From Polynucleobacter sp. TUM22923 (GTDB lineage Bacteria > Pseudomonadota > Gammaproteobacteria > Burkholderiales > Burkholderiaceae), in contig NZ_AP027274.1 in assembly GCF_030295705.1 (NCBI RefSeq), positions 1,488,001 to 1,552,000 on the forward strand: a DNA stretch of 64,000 nt, given 5' to 3'. A model generated the notes under the pieces. That model saw nothing but the letters and a program-made list of their open reading frames with translations. It was not told the origin of the DNA and searched no databases. The translations under genes were made by a program, and so were the position numbers. Below, piece by piece: positions 50,895 to 62,542 of this stretch (within the stretch, counting starts at the first letter, position 1; the number at the start of each line of letters is the position of its first letter).

Positions 50895-52754
50895 ATGAAC
50901 CGCTACCCTCTCTGGAAATACATCGTCATCCTGGTTGCCTTATTAATTGGGGGGTTGTATTCACTACCCAATTTTTACGGAGAGGCCCCAGCGGTTCAAG
51001 TCTCGTCTGCCAAGCCAACCACTAAGGTTGATTTGGCGACACAGTCTCGAGTTGAAAAAATTCTGGCTGACCAAAACATGGTCAGCACTGGAGTCTTCTT
51101 TGAGTCTGTCGGCAATGTAGGCTCAATCAAGATTCGATTCAATAACACTGATACGCAGCTACAAGCGCGTGACTTATTGCAGCAAAAGCTGAATATTGAT
51201 CAAAATGATCCCAACTTTACAGTTGCACTGAACCTACTCTCCAACACACCAGGATGGCTCAATGCCATTAATGCACTGCCCATGCCTCTTGGTCTGGACT
51301 TACGTGGCGGCGTCTACTTCCTACTGCAGGTAGATATGAAGGGGGCAGTTCAAAAGAAGATTACTTCTTTAGCGGCCGATGTTCGAAGCCAGTTGCGGGA
51401 TAAATCGATCCGCCAACAAGGTATTGAGCGTGGCCAAGATAATCTCACTATTACCTTTGGCAGTACCGAGGATGCAGAAAAAGCGCGGGCAGTTTTAATG
51501 ACTAGCCAACCAGAATTGATATGGCAAGTAAAGCCTGCAGGGCTTTCTCCAAAACTCATTGGAGAATTTAAGCCAACAGCGCTAAAAGAAGTTCAAGATA
51601 ATGCAGTAAAACAAAATATCGTTACCCTGAACAAACGGGTCAATGAGTTAGCGGTTAAAGAACCCGTTATTCAGCAACAAGGTGCCGAACGCATTGTGGT
51701 GCAACTGCCTGGCGTTCAAGATACTGCGCGAGCAAAAGATATTATTGGGCGCACTGCGACCTTAGAGTCTAGGCTTGCCGATCCCATTGTGTCTACGATT
51801 GCAATTGGCGAAACAGCGCCCCCCGGTATGGATGTATTTCGCTTTGGTGAAAACCGCCAGGGTGTCTTCAAGAAATCCGTTATTTTTAGTGGTGATCGCA
51901 TTACCGATGCCAGTGCTGGCTTTGACCAAAATCAGCGTCCTGCAGTAAATATTGCTTTAGATGCTGCTGGCGGCCGCGTGATGCAAGAGGTCACCCGGGA
52001 GAATATTGGTAAACCGATGGGCATGATCTTGTTTGAGAAAGGCAAAGGCGAAGTTCTTACCATCGCCACCATTCAAAGTGAATTCGGCTCCAAGTTTCAA
52101 ATTACCGGACAACCGACTACTGAAAGTGCCAATGACTTAGCCCTCTTATTGCGTGCAGGCTCTTTAGCTGCCCCAATGGAAATTATCGAAGAGCGCACAA
52201 TCGGACCAAGTCTAGGCGCTGAAAATATTGAGAAAGGCTTTAAATCACTGATCATTGGTTTTGCAGCGATCTCCCTCTTCATGATGGCGTATTACCTGCT
52301 TTTTGGAACCTTTTCAGTCATCGCTCTGGCGGTGAACTTACTGCTACTCATCTCCGTCTTATCCATGCTGCAAGCAACCCTTACCCTTCCGGGAATCGCC
52401 GCCATGGCACTTGCACTCGGTATGGCGATTGACTCTAACGTACTGATTAACGAACGTATTCGTGAAGAATTACGTAATGGGGCCGCGCCCCAAACGGCTA
52501 TTGCGGTTGGTTTTGATAAGGCATGGGCAACCATCCTGGACTCTAATGTCACGACCTTAATTGCTGGATTGGCATTGCTGGCATTTGGCTCAGGTCCCAT
52601 CAAAGGCTTTGCAGTAGTGCATTGCCTAGGCATCCTGACTTCGATGTTCTCCGCCGTCTTCTTTTCACGTGGCATTGTTAATCTCTGGTACGGTAAAAAT
52701 AAGAAGGTTCAAAAACTCGCTATTGGCCAAGTTTGGCGCCCACAAGGGAAATAA
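50895..52754 (+). CDS. secD: Protein translocase subunit SecD
   Basis: Uses proton motive force to complete Sec export. 619 residues. The N-terminal membrane helix is at 8-25, and a large periplasmic domain (about 30-440) contains the D1 motif LGLDLRGGVYFLLQVD. Five further helices follow, with GMAIDSNVLINERIREELR in the D5 region and FSRGIVNLWYG at the end. secF begins three bases after the stop. Confidence 0.98.
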   Translation: MNRYPLWKYIVILVALLIGGLYSLPNFYGEAPAVQVSSAKPTTKVDLATQSRVEKILADQNMVSTGVFFESVGNVGSIKIRFNNTDTQLQARDLLQQKLNIDQNDPNFTVALNLLSNTPGWLNAINALPMPLGLDLRGGVYFLLQVDMKGAVQKKITSLAADVRSQLRDKSIRQQGIERGQDNLTITFGSTEDAEKARAVLMTSQPELIWQVKPAGLSPKLIGEFKPTALKEVQDNAVKQNIVTLNKRVNELAVKEPVIQQQGAERIVVQLPGVQDTARAKDIIGRTATLESRLADPIVSTIAIGETAPPGMDVFRFGENRQGVFKKSVIFSGDRITDASAGFDQNQRPAVNIALDAAGGRVMQEVTRENIGKPMGMILFEKGKGEVLTIATIQSEFGSKFQITGQPTTESANDLALLLRAGSLAAPMEIIEERTIGPSLGAENIEKGFKSLIIGFAAISLFMMAYYLLFGTFSVIALAVNLLLLISVLSMLQATLTLPGIAAMALALGMAIDSNVLINERIREELRNGAAPQTAIAVGFDKAWATILDSNVTTLIAGLALLAFGSGPIKGFAVVHCLGILTSMFSAVFFSRGIVNLWYGKNKKVQKLAIGQVWRPQGK

Positions 52755-52757
52755 GTC

Positions 52758-53728
52758 ATGGAATTTTTCCGAATTAAAAAAGATATTCCTTTTATGCGCC
52801 ATGCCTTGGCGCTCAATGCGGTTTCTTTAATTACCTTTTTAGCCGCTGTTTTCTTTCTCTGGCATAACGGTCTTCATCTATCGATTGAATTTACGGGTGG
52901 CACAGTCATGGAGGTCAGCTACCCGCAGACCGCCCCCCTCGACTCCATTCGAACCGAAGTAGAAAAGTTAGGCTATACAGATACCCAGATTCAAAACTTT
53001 GGTAGCTCACGCGATGTCATGATTCGCTTGCCTGTACAAAAGGATGCTGCAGGCAAGGTGATCTCTTCTGCGGATCAAAGCATTGCAGTCATGCAGGCAC
53101 TTAATCCTGAGGCTTCTGGTGTAAAACTACAGCGGGTTGAATTTGTTGGGCCGCAAGTTGGCCAAGAACTTGCCTTAGATGGTTTAAAAGCCCTGATCTT
53201 TGTGATCATCGGGATTGTTATTTATCTATCTTTCCGTTTTGAGTGGAAATTTGCGCTTGCCGGCATTATTGCGAACCTGCATGACATCGTCATCATCCTA
53301 GGCTTTTTCGCTTTCTTCCAATGGGAATTCTCCCTTTCCGTATTAGCAGCTGTGCTGGCGGTATTGGGTTACTCCGTGAATGAATCTGTAGTGATCTTTG
53401 ATCGTATTCGCGAAAATTTCCGCAAATACCGCAAGATGAATACCCAGGAAATTATTGATAACGCCATCACTAGCACCATCAGTCGCACCGTGATCACTCA
53501 CGGTAGTACTGAGATGATGGTCTTAGCGATGCTCATTTTCGGTGGCCCCACCCTCTTTTACTTTGCCCTTGCACTAACCATCGGCATTCTATTTGGTATT
53601 TACTCTTCTGTATTCGTAGCGGCGGCACTTGCGATGTGGCTCGGCGTGACACGGGAAGACTTAGTCAAAGGTGATCGCAAACCGGATGATACTAACCGTA
53701 GCGATGACCCAAATTTTGGCGCCCAAGT

Positions 53729-53732
<4 letters not shown>
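52758..53732 (+). CDS. secF: Protein translocase subunit SecF
   Basis: Partner of SecD, 324 residues with six membrane helices. Motifs: LSIEFTGGTVMEVSY (after helix 1) and NESVVIFDRIRENFRK in the conserved helix 4-5 region. The C-terminus is polar (DDTNRSDDPNFGAQV). The stop codon overlaps the stop of the opposing waaA gene (CTAA, 53729-53732), so no terminator can lie between the coding regions. Confidence 0.98.
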
Positions 53733-56562
<2,830 letters not shown>

Positions 56563-56563
56563 C

Positions 56564-56569
56564 TATAAT
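56564..56569 (+). promoter_or_regulatory. -10 element immediately before the glutathione S-transferase gene (leaderless candidate)
   Basis: An exact TATAAT ends seven bases before the ATG at 56577 in the gap divergent from purB. No purine-rich ribosome site lies between. An in-frame ATG at 56559 overlaps the element and is unlikely to be the start. Confidence 0.5.
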
Positions 56570-56576
56570 TCTCCTT

Positions 56577-57191
56577 ATGAAACTAATCGGATCACTTACT
56601 AGCCCCTACGTACGCAAAGTACGCATTGTTTTCTTGGAAAAGAAAGTCGATATTGACCTTCAATTAGAGAATGTATGGGCTGCAGACACGCAAATGCCCT
56701 CATTTAACCCACTAGGAAAGGTGCCTTGCCTGATTCTAGAAGATGGGGATGCAATCTACGACTCCCGAGTGATCGCCGAGTATGCAGATGCTTTGAGCCC
56801 TGTTTCTAAGCTGATTCCAAGTGATAACCGTGAGCGTGCAACCGTCAAAACTTGGGAAACCTTGGCTGACGGGATCATGGACGCCGGTATTTTGGCTCGT
56901 CTTGAGCGCACCTTGCGTCCTGCTGAGCAGCAAAGCCAGGATTGGGTAGACCGCCAAATGGGCAAAATTGATAGCGCACTGCGGGTGTTGTCTGAACAAT
57001 TGGGTGGAAATGCATGGTGTCATGGCAATCAAATGACCTTAGCCGACGTTGCTGTTGGGTGCGCAGTTGGGTATTTATTACTTCGATTCCCTGAAGTGCA
57101 ATGGCAAACCCAATATCCAAATCTTGATAGCCTGTATCAGAAACTACTCCAGCGTCCTTCTTTTATGGAAACTGAGCCGCCAAAGGCTTAA
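56577..57191 (+). CDS. Glutathione S-transferase family protein
   Basis: 204 residues from the preferred ATG ([16 protein letters not shown]). The N-terminal thioredoxin-like domain has SPYVRKVR at the glutathione-activating position (Ser/Thr type) and the cis-Pro [14 protein letters not shown], followed by [10 protein letters not shown]. The all-helical C-terminal domain shows [17 protein letters not shown]. The substrate is unknown. Its TAA overlaps the opposing mnmA stop (TTAA). Confidence 0.94.
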   Translation: MKLIGSLTSPYVRKVRIVFLEKKVDIDLQLENVWAADTQMPSFNPLGKVPCLILEDGDAIYDSRVIAEYADALSPVSKLIPSDNRERATVKTWETLADGIMDAGILARLERTLRPAEQQSQDWVDRQMGKIDSALRVLSEQLGGNAWCHGNQMTLADVAVGCAVGYLLLRFPEVQWQTQYPNLDSLYQKLLQRPSFMETEPPKA

Positions 57192-58324
57192 CTATTTGAG
57201 GCGGAGATAATTCCGCCGCCCAGACAGACATCACCGTCGTACAAAACAGCAGATTGGCCCGGAGTAACAGCCCATTGAGCTTGCGTAAAACTGAGCTGGA
57301 AACTCAGATTGCCATCTAAGCCGGCCTCTAGCGTGCAAGCTGAATCGGTCTGACGATAGCGGGTCTTCGCAGCATATTGGCCCGGCACGGGCGCAGTTCC
57401 AGCAATCCAACTGGCATCTATTGCAGAAAGCTGATGGGCTTGCAGCCAAGGGTGTTCGTGACCCTGAACCACATATAGCGTATTACTAGTGATGTCCTTG
57501 CGAGCGACATACCAAGCATCACCATTACCATCTTGACTGCCACCCAAGCCAATGCCCTTGCGTTGTCCCAGGGTAAAGAAAGCCAGCCCCATATGCTCTC
57601 CCACTGTTTTCCCTTCGGGCGTTTTGATGGGGCCGGGGGTACGAGGTAGATAGCGACTGAGAAATTCTTGGAAGGGGCGTTCTCCAATAAAACAAATACC
57701 TGTAGAGTCTTTCTTGCGTGCATTGTGAAGGCCAATATGCTCAGCAAGCTGGCGTACTTCTGTCTTTGCAATCTCGCCTAAAGGAAACATGACGTTGGCT
57801 AATTGACTTTGCGTAAGACGATGCAAAAAGTAACTTTGGTCTTTGCTAGCGTCCACGGCCTTTAATAAGCTACTTTGACCACCCTCATGACGAACGCGGG
57901 CATAGTGGCCAGTAGCGATAGCATCCGCGCCCAAGCTGATGGCATGATCTAAAAAGGCTTTAAATTTGATTTCTGCGTTGCAAAGCACATCGGGGTTGGG
58001 GGTTCTGCCTGCAGCATATTCTCGCAAAAATTCAGCAAAAACCCGCTCTCGATATTCAGCAGCAAAATTTACGGCCTCAACATCAATACCGATCAAATCG
58101 GCTACAGAGACGACATCAAGCCAGTCCTGACGCGCCGAGCAGTACTCATCGCTATTGTCATCCTCCCAGTTCTTCATGAATAAGCCAATAACTTCATAAC
58201 CCTGCTGCTTGAGCATCCAGGCAGCTACAGACGAATCCACTCCTCCTGACATCCCAATAACGACTTTGGACGGTTTTTTGGATGGAATTGAAGTAGGTAT
58301 TACAGAAGAATTGAACTGGATCAT
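57188..58324 (-). CDS. mnmA: tRNA 2-thiouridylase MnmA
   Basis: Adds sulfur to uridine 34 of tRNAs for Lys, Glu and Gln. 378 residues from the ATG at 58324. The PP-loop GMSGGVDSS is at 24-32 and [10 protein letters not shown] follows. The two catalytic cysteines are in [10 protein letters not shown] and STGICFIGE. An N-terminal stretch of about 20 polar residues precedes the conserved part. It is divergent from pntAA over about 170 bases. Confidence 0.97.
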   Translation of the reverse strand: MIQFNSSVIPTSIPSKKPSKVVIGMSGGVDSSVAAWMLKQQGYEVIGLFMKNWEDDNSDEYCSARQDWLDVVSVADLIGIDVEAVNFAAEYRERVFAEFLREYAAGRTPNPDVLCNAEIKFKAFLDHAISLGADAIATGHYARVRHEGGQSSLLKAVDASKDQSYFLHRLTQSQLANVMFPLGEIAKTEVRQLAEHIGLHNARKKDSTGICFIGERPFQEFLSRYLPRTPGPIKTPEGKTVGEHMGLAFFTLGQRKGIGLGGSQDGNGDAWYVARKDITSNTLYVVQGHEHPWLQAHQLSAIDASWIAGTAPVPGQYAAKTRYRQTDSACTLEAGLDGNLSFQLSFTQAQWAVTPGQSAVLYDGDVCLGGGIISASNS

Positions 58325-58430
58325 CAAAAAATGCGAGAATTAGACAGTATTTAAAACACCATTGTAAAAGTCTTCGCTCAAATCCACGAGATTTAGATGA
58401 AAACAGGTCCTCAACAGTCAGGATCGGCAT

Positions 58431-58460
58431 CAGACATTGTTTTACCGAGTTAACTAAAAT
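58431..58460 (+). promoter_or_regulatory. Possible promoter of the pnt operon
   Basis: CAGACA (58431-58436, four of six to TTGACA), an 18-base spacer and TAAAAT (58455-58460) lie 35 bases before the pntAA start. GGAGA with six-base spacing to the ATG follows. The match is moderate only. Confidence 0.35.
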
Positions 58461-58494
58461 AGTTTTTTTAAAAATTTGTATTTGGAGACATGCC

Positions 58495-59625
58495 ATGCGC
58501 ATAGGGGTACCACTGGAAATCAGACCCGGGGAAACTCGAGTAGCCGCCACACCAGAAACAATCAAAAAGTTGATTGCTCAAGGACACACTGTTGTAGTTC
58601 AAAAGGATGCAGGCGTTACAGCCAGTCAGCCCGATTCTGCTTATGAAGCAGTAGGCGCTACGATTGGAAGCGCTAGCGATGCATTGGGCGCAGAAATCGT
58701 CTTTAAGGTGCGAGCACCTGAAGCCGCCGAACTAAAACAAATTCACTCTGGCAGCGTGCTGATTGGCATGCTCGATCCGTTTGATAATGACAATATCGCC
58801 GCAATGGCTGCCCAAGGTATTACCGCATTTTCCCTAGAAGCTGCCCCTAGAACTACCCGCGCCCAAAGCATGGATGTGCTTTCTTCACAAGCCAATATTG
58901 CTGGATACAAAGCAGTCATGGTTGCCACTAACGAATATCAGCGTTTCATGCCCATGTTGATGACTGCCGCTGGTACTGTTAAAGCTGCACGCGTTTTAAT
59001 CTTGGGTGCTGGGGTTGCTGGCTTGCAAGCGATCGCCACTGCAAAACGCTTAGGCGCCGTTATTGAGGCTTCTGATGTTCGTCCCGCTGCTAAAGAACAA
59101 ATTGAATCTTTAGGCGCTAAATTTGTTGATGTTCCTTACGAGACAGATGAAGAGCGTGAGATTGCTAAAGGGGTTGGCGGCTATGCTCGTCCAATGCCAG
59201 AAGCCTGGATGAAGCGTCAGGCGGCACTAGTTGCTGAAAAAGCGCAGCAGGCTGACATCGTTATTACAACCGCTCTCATTCCAGGGCGCAAACCTCCAGT
59301 TTTATTACATAGCGATACAGTAGCAAAAATGAAGCCCGGTTCTATTGTGATCGACCTTGCTGCTGGTCGTGGTGACAATGGTTCTGGTAACTGTCCGCTA
59401 ACGGAAGCAGATAAGATCGTGCAAAAGAATGGCGTCAAGATTATTGGCTATACCAACCTAGCCAGTATGGTGGCAGCTGATGCTTCAGCTCTGTACTCAC
59501 GCAACTTACTCGATTTTATGAAATTGATTGTTGATGCGCAAGCAAAGTTGGTCATTCCAACGGATGACGACATCGTTACCGCCTGCTTAATGTGTCGTGA
59601 TGGCCAAGCCATCCGCAAAAACTAA
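58495..59625 (+). CDS. pntAA: NAD(P) transhydrogenase subunit alpha, part 1
   Basis: NAD(H)-binding domain I of the proton-pumping transhydrogenase, which makes NADPH from NADH using the proton gradient. 376 residues, soluble. It opens MRIGVPLEIRPGETRVAATPE (alanine dehydrogenase-like N-terminus). The Rossmann motif is LGAGVAGLQAIATAKRLGA, then EASDVRPAAKEQ and DLAAGRGDNGSGNCPLT. It lacks the membrane part, which is a separate gene, so this is the three-subunit form. Confidence 0.95.
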   Translation: MRIGVPLEIRPGETRVAATPETIKKLIAQGHTVVVQKDAGVTASQPDSAYEAVGATIGSASDALGAEIVFKVRAPEAAELKQIHSGSVLIGMLDPFDNDNIAAMAAQGITAFSLEAAPRTTRAQSMDVLSSQANIAGYKAVMVATNEYQRFMPMLMTAAGTVKAARVLILGAGVAGLQAIATAKRLGAVIEASDVRPAAKEQIESLGAKFVDVPYETDEEREIAKGVGGYARPMPEAWMKRQAALVAEKAQQADIVITTALIPGRKPPVLLHSDTVAKMKPGSIVIDLAAGRGDNGSGNCPLTEADKIVQKNGVKIIGYTNLASMVAADASALYSRNLLDFMKLIVDAQAKLVIPTDDDIVTACLMCRDGQAIRKN

Positions 59626-59651
59626 TCGAAATATTCTTTTAAGGAATCATC

Positions 59652-59990
59652 ATGGATCTCGCTGCCTTTCAAAGCATCCCCACTGTTCAAAACATTACGG
59701 TATTCGTACTGGCAATTTTTGTTGGCTATCACGTTGTCTGGAATGTCACTCCAGCGTTACACACTCCTTTAATGGCGGTTACTAACGCTATTTCTGGAAT
59801 CATTATTGTTGGCGCACTCTTGCAGACCGAAGTAATTGGTGGCGATGAGATCACGCTGACCAGCATCATTGGTGCGGTTGCCGTGTTTTTGGCTTCAATC
59901 AATATTTTTGGTGGCTTTATGGTCACACGTCGCATGTTGGAGATGTTTAAGAAAAAAGCTCCTAAAGCAAACGCGGCAGAAACCAAATAA
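59652..59990 (+). CDS. pntAB: NAD(P) transhydrogenase subunit alpha, part 2
   Basis: Short membrane subunit, 112 residues with three to four hydrophobic helices. It carries the conserved [20 protein letters not shown] stretch found in the alpha membrane domain, with a basic tail ([14 protein letters not shown]). It lies 26 bases after pntAA and 13 before pntB. GGA in AAGGAATCATC precedes the ATG. Confidence 0.94.
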   Translation: MDLAAFQSIPTVQNITVFVLAIFVGYHVVWNVTPALHTPLMAVTNAISGIIIVGALLQTEVIGGDEITLTSIIGAVAVFLASINIFGGFMVTRRMLEMFKKKAPKANAAETK

Positions 59991-60003
59991 AGAGAACTAA
60001 ATC

Positions 60004-61371
60004 ATGTTAAACGTCACAGCAATTTCCTATCTTATTTCTTCGGTGCTGTTTATCCTCGCCTTGCGTGGATTGTCTTCACCCACCACTTCCAGACAAGGTA
60101 ATACTTTCGGCATGATCGGCATGTTGCTTGCTGTCATTACCACCTTCTTGATTCCGGACTTTAAGCCCGTCTTCTCATTGATCATTGGTGCGATTGTTGC
60201 TGGCGCAATCATTGGAATGATCGCTGCTAAGCGCGTACAGATGACAAAGATGCCAGAGCTCGTTGCGCTCATGCACTCTTTCGTTGGTTTGTCTGCGGTA
60301 TTAATTGCAATCGCAGCGGTTTTTAATCCAGCACACGACCATACTGGCGCCCAGAAGATTGAACTTTTCATTGGTGCATTTATCGGTGCCATTACATTTA
60401 CAGCCTCTGTAATTGCCTTTGGAAAACTCTCTGGCAAGGTCAGCGGTAAGCCGGTTACTTTTGCCGGTCAACACTTACTAAATCTTATCCTTGCTATTGG
60501 TATGGTTAGTGGTGGGGCCATGTACTTTATGACTGGTAGTCACGAAGCCTTTCTAGTGATGTGCGCAATCGCCTTGGTATTAGGCGTAACGCTCATCATC
60601 CCTATTGGCGGTGCTGATATGCCGGTTGTAGTGTCTATGCTCAATAGCTACTCCGGTTGGGCTGCAGCAGGTATCGGCTTTACTTTGAATAATCCAGTAT
60701 TGATTATTGCTGGCGCTTGCGTAGGCTCCTCTGGCGCCATCCTTTCTTACATCATGTGTAAGGCAATGAACCGCTCCATCTTAGCCGTCTTACTCGGTGG
60801 ATTTGGTGCTGAAGCAGCCTCCGCTGGTGCTGATGATGGCGCTCCAAAGAACTACAAAACCGGCTCACCTGAAGATGCTGCTTTCTTAATGGAGAATGCA
60901 GATACTGTCATTATTGTTCCGGGTTACGGCCTTGCAGTTGCTCGTGCCCAGCACTCCCTCAAAGAGTTAACGGAGAAATTAACCCACCACGGAGTTACCG
61001 TCAAATATGCGATTCATCCAGTTGCCGGACGGATGCCTGGTCACATGAATGTATTGCTAGCGGAAGCTGAAGTTCCATACGATCAGGTTTTTGAAATGGA
61101 AGATATCAATAGTGACTTTGGTCAGGCTGACGTAGTACTTGTATTGGGTGCGAATGACGTTGTTAATCCAGCAGCACGTACACCAGGAAGCGCTATTTTT
61201 GGTATGCCAATTTTGGAGGCATTCAAAGCTAAAACCATCATTGTGAATAAACGCTCAATGGCGGCTGGTTATGCAGGCTTAGACAATGAACTCTTTTACA
61301 TGGACAAAACGATGATGGTCTTCGGAGATGCGAAGAAGGTCGTAGAAGATATGGTTAAGGCAGTTAGCTGA
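60004..61371 (+). CDS. pntB: NAD(P) transhydrogenase subunit beta
   Basis: 455 residues. About nine membrane helices (1-255) include MVALMHSFVGLSAV-type segments, seen here as LVALMHSFVGLSAVLI, and GGADMPVVVSMLNSYSGWAAA. The C-terminal NADP-binding domain III has VIIVPGYGLAVARAQHSL, AIHPVAGRMPGHMNVLLAEA and VLGANDVVNPAA. The operon ends at a terminator 20 bases on. Along with NAD kinase it supplies the NADPH pool. Confidence 0.97.
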   Translation: MLNVTAISYLISSVLFILALRGLSSPTTSRQGNTFGMIGMLLAVITTFLIPDFKPVFSLIIGAIVAGAIIGMIAAKRVQMTKMPELVALMHSFVGLSAVLIAIAAVFNPAHDHTGAQKIELFIGAFIGAITFTASVIAFGKLSGKVSGKPVTFAGQHLLNLILAIGMVSGGAMYFMTGSHEAFLVMCAIALVLGVTLIIPIGGADMPVVVSMLNSYSGWAAAGIGFTLNNPVLIIAGACVGSSGAILSYIMCKAMNRSILAVLLGGFGAEAASAGADDGAPKNYKTGSPEDAAFLMENADTVIIVPGYGLAVARAQHSLKELTEKLTHHGVTVKYAIHPVAGRMPGHMNVLLAEAEVPYDQVFEMEDINSDFGQADVVLVLGANDVVNPAARTPGSAIFGMPILEAFKAKTIIVNKRSMAAGYAGLDNELFYMDKTMMVFGDAKKVVEDMVKAVS

Positions 61372-61393
61372 CACTTTATCGGGTTGATAAATG

Positions 61394-61415
61394 ACCGCCT
61401 ACGGGCGGTTTTTTA
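61394..61415 (+). terminator. Rho-independent terminator of the pnt operon
   Basis: Six-base GC stem ACCGCC/GGCGGT (61394-61399 and 61404-61409) with a stable TACG loop, followed by a T-run. Confidence 0.9.
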
Positions 61416-61479
61416 TTGCTTTAATATAAGAGAAATAGTGCTTTTAGTATAAAAATATCAAGCTCAAGGACAAATCATC

Positions 61480-62439
61480 ATGAAAGTTTTACTGATATCA
61501 ATAGCTAGCCTACTTTGCGCCACTATCGCCCATGCGCAAGTGATCTATCCCAGTCGATCTATTCAAACGATCATGCCACTGCAAGCAGGTAGTGGTGTTG
61601 ATATCTTGATGAGGCCGATTGTTCAAAAAATGGGAGAAAATTTAGGTCAAGCCATCACTATCGAAAATATTCCTGGCGGTGCCGGACTGATTGGTGCAGC
61701 TAAGGTTGCTCAAAGTACGCCTGATGGCTACACTTTAGGCGCTTTCAACGACAGTATTCTTACCATGCTACCCAATCTTTACAAGAAGGTAGATTACGAC
61801 CCAGTAACTAGCTTTGTGCCCATCTCTGAAGTGGCTGCCATTACTTTTGTGATGGTTGCCAACCCAAACTTTCCTGGTAATACTGCCGCTGACCTGGTTC
61901 GCATCGCTAGAGAAAATCCAGGGAAGATTGATTACGCCTCAGGTGGCAACGGCTCACCTCAACATATTGGTATGGAGATCTTTCGTCAATATACTGGCGC
62001 TCCTTTGGTCCACATTCCCTATCGCAGTGCTGCAGCTGCAGTAACTGATGTCATAGGGGGTCAAGTGCCGGTGATGATAAGCGCTCTATCAGTCGCCCTT
62101 CCACATATACGTGCAGGCAAGCTAAAGGTGCTGGGGGTAACCAGTAAGACACGCTCACCACTACTACCTAATGTACCCACCGTAAATGAAAGCATCAAAG
62201 GTTACGACTTCTCGACCTGGGGCGCACTCCTTGCATCAAAGGGAACACCACCAGCAATAATTGATAAGTTAAACGAATCTCTTGCAACAGCCCTTAAGGA
62301 TCCGAAATTACGAGAGCAACTGATTCAGCAAGGTTTTGAATTTGCTCCATTAGGGCAAGACCATTTAAAAGTGTTGATCGCTCAAGGTCTCACCAAAATG
62401 AAGAAAGTAATTAAGGACGGCGGCATTCAGCCAGATTGA
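61480..62439 (+). CDS. Bug-type tripartite tricarboxylate transporter binding protein
   Basis: 319 residues with a signal peptide (cleavage likely after IAHA, 19), so it is a periplasmic solute-binding protein of the TctC/Bug family. It begins with the mature motif YPSRSIQTIMPLQAGSGVDI and has IENIPGGAGLIGAAKVAQS, DGYTLG and HIPYRSAAAAVTDVIGGQVPVM (short blocks). No TctA or TctB membrane gene is nearby, so its ligand and partner are unknown; orphan Bug proteins are common in Burkholderiales. AAGGA lies about nine bases before the ATG, and an AT-rich TATAAA (61448-61453) may be its -10. Confidence 0.93.
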   Translation: MKVLLISIASLLCATIAHAQVIYPSRSIQTIMPLQAGSGVDILMRPIVQKMGENLGQAITIENIPGGAGLIGAAKVAQSTPDGYTLGAFNDSILTMLPNLYKKVDYDPVTSFVPISEVAAITFVMVANPNFPGNTAADLVRIARENPGKIDYASGGNGSPQHIGMEIFRQYTGAPLVHIPYRSAAAAVTDVIGGQVPVMISALSVALPHIRAGKLKVLGVTSKTRSPLLPNVPTVNESIKGYDFSTWGALLASKGTPPAIIDKLNESLATALKDPKLREQLIQQGFEFAPLGQDHLKVLIAQGLTKMKKVIKDGGIQPD

Positions 62440-62473
62440 TTCTTACCAAGTCATTCAGTAAAAAATAAGCAAA

Positions 62474-62504
62474 AAAATGCCTGGTCTCGTGAACCAGGCA
62501 TTTT
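62474..62504. terminator. Bidirectional terminator between the Bug gene and groEL
   Basis: Twelve-base perfect stem AAAATGCCTGGT/ACCAGGCATTTT (62474-62485 and 62493-62504) with a seven-base loop and A/T-rich flanks, 35 bases after the Bug stop and 39 beyond the groEL stop. Confidence 0.92.
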
Positions 62505-62542
62505 AGTTTCTACAGCTAAGCAGCTGTGGAAATGTACGGCTA

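Noticed and set aside
52292..52675. 127-residue minus-strand ORF inside secD
   Set aside because: Antisense to SecD membrane helices; amino acid make-up reflects the opposite strand.
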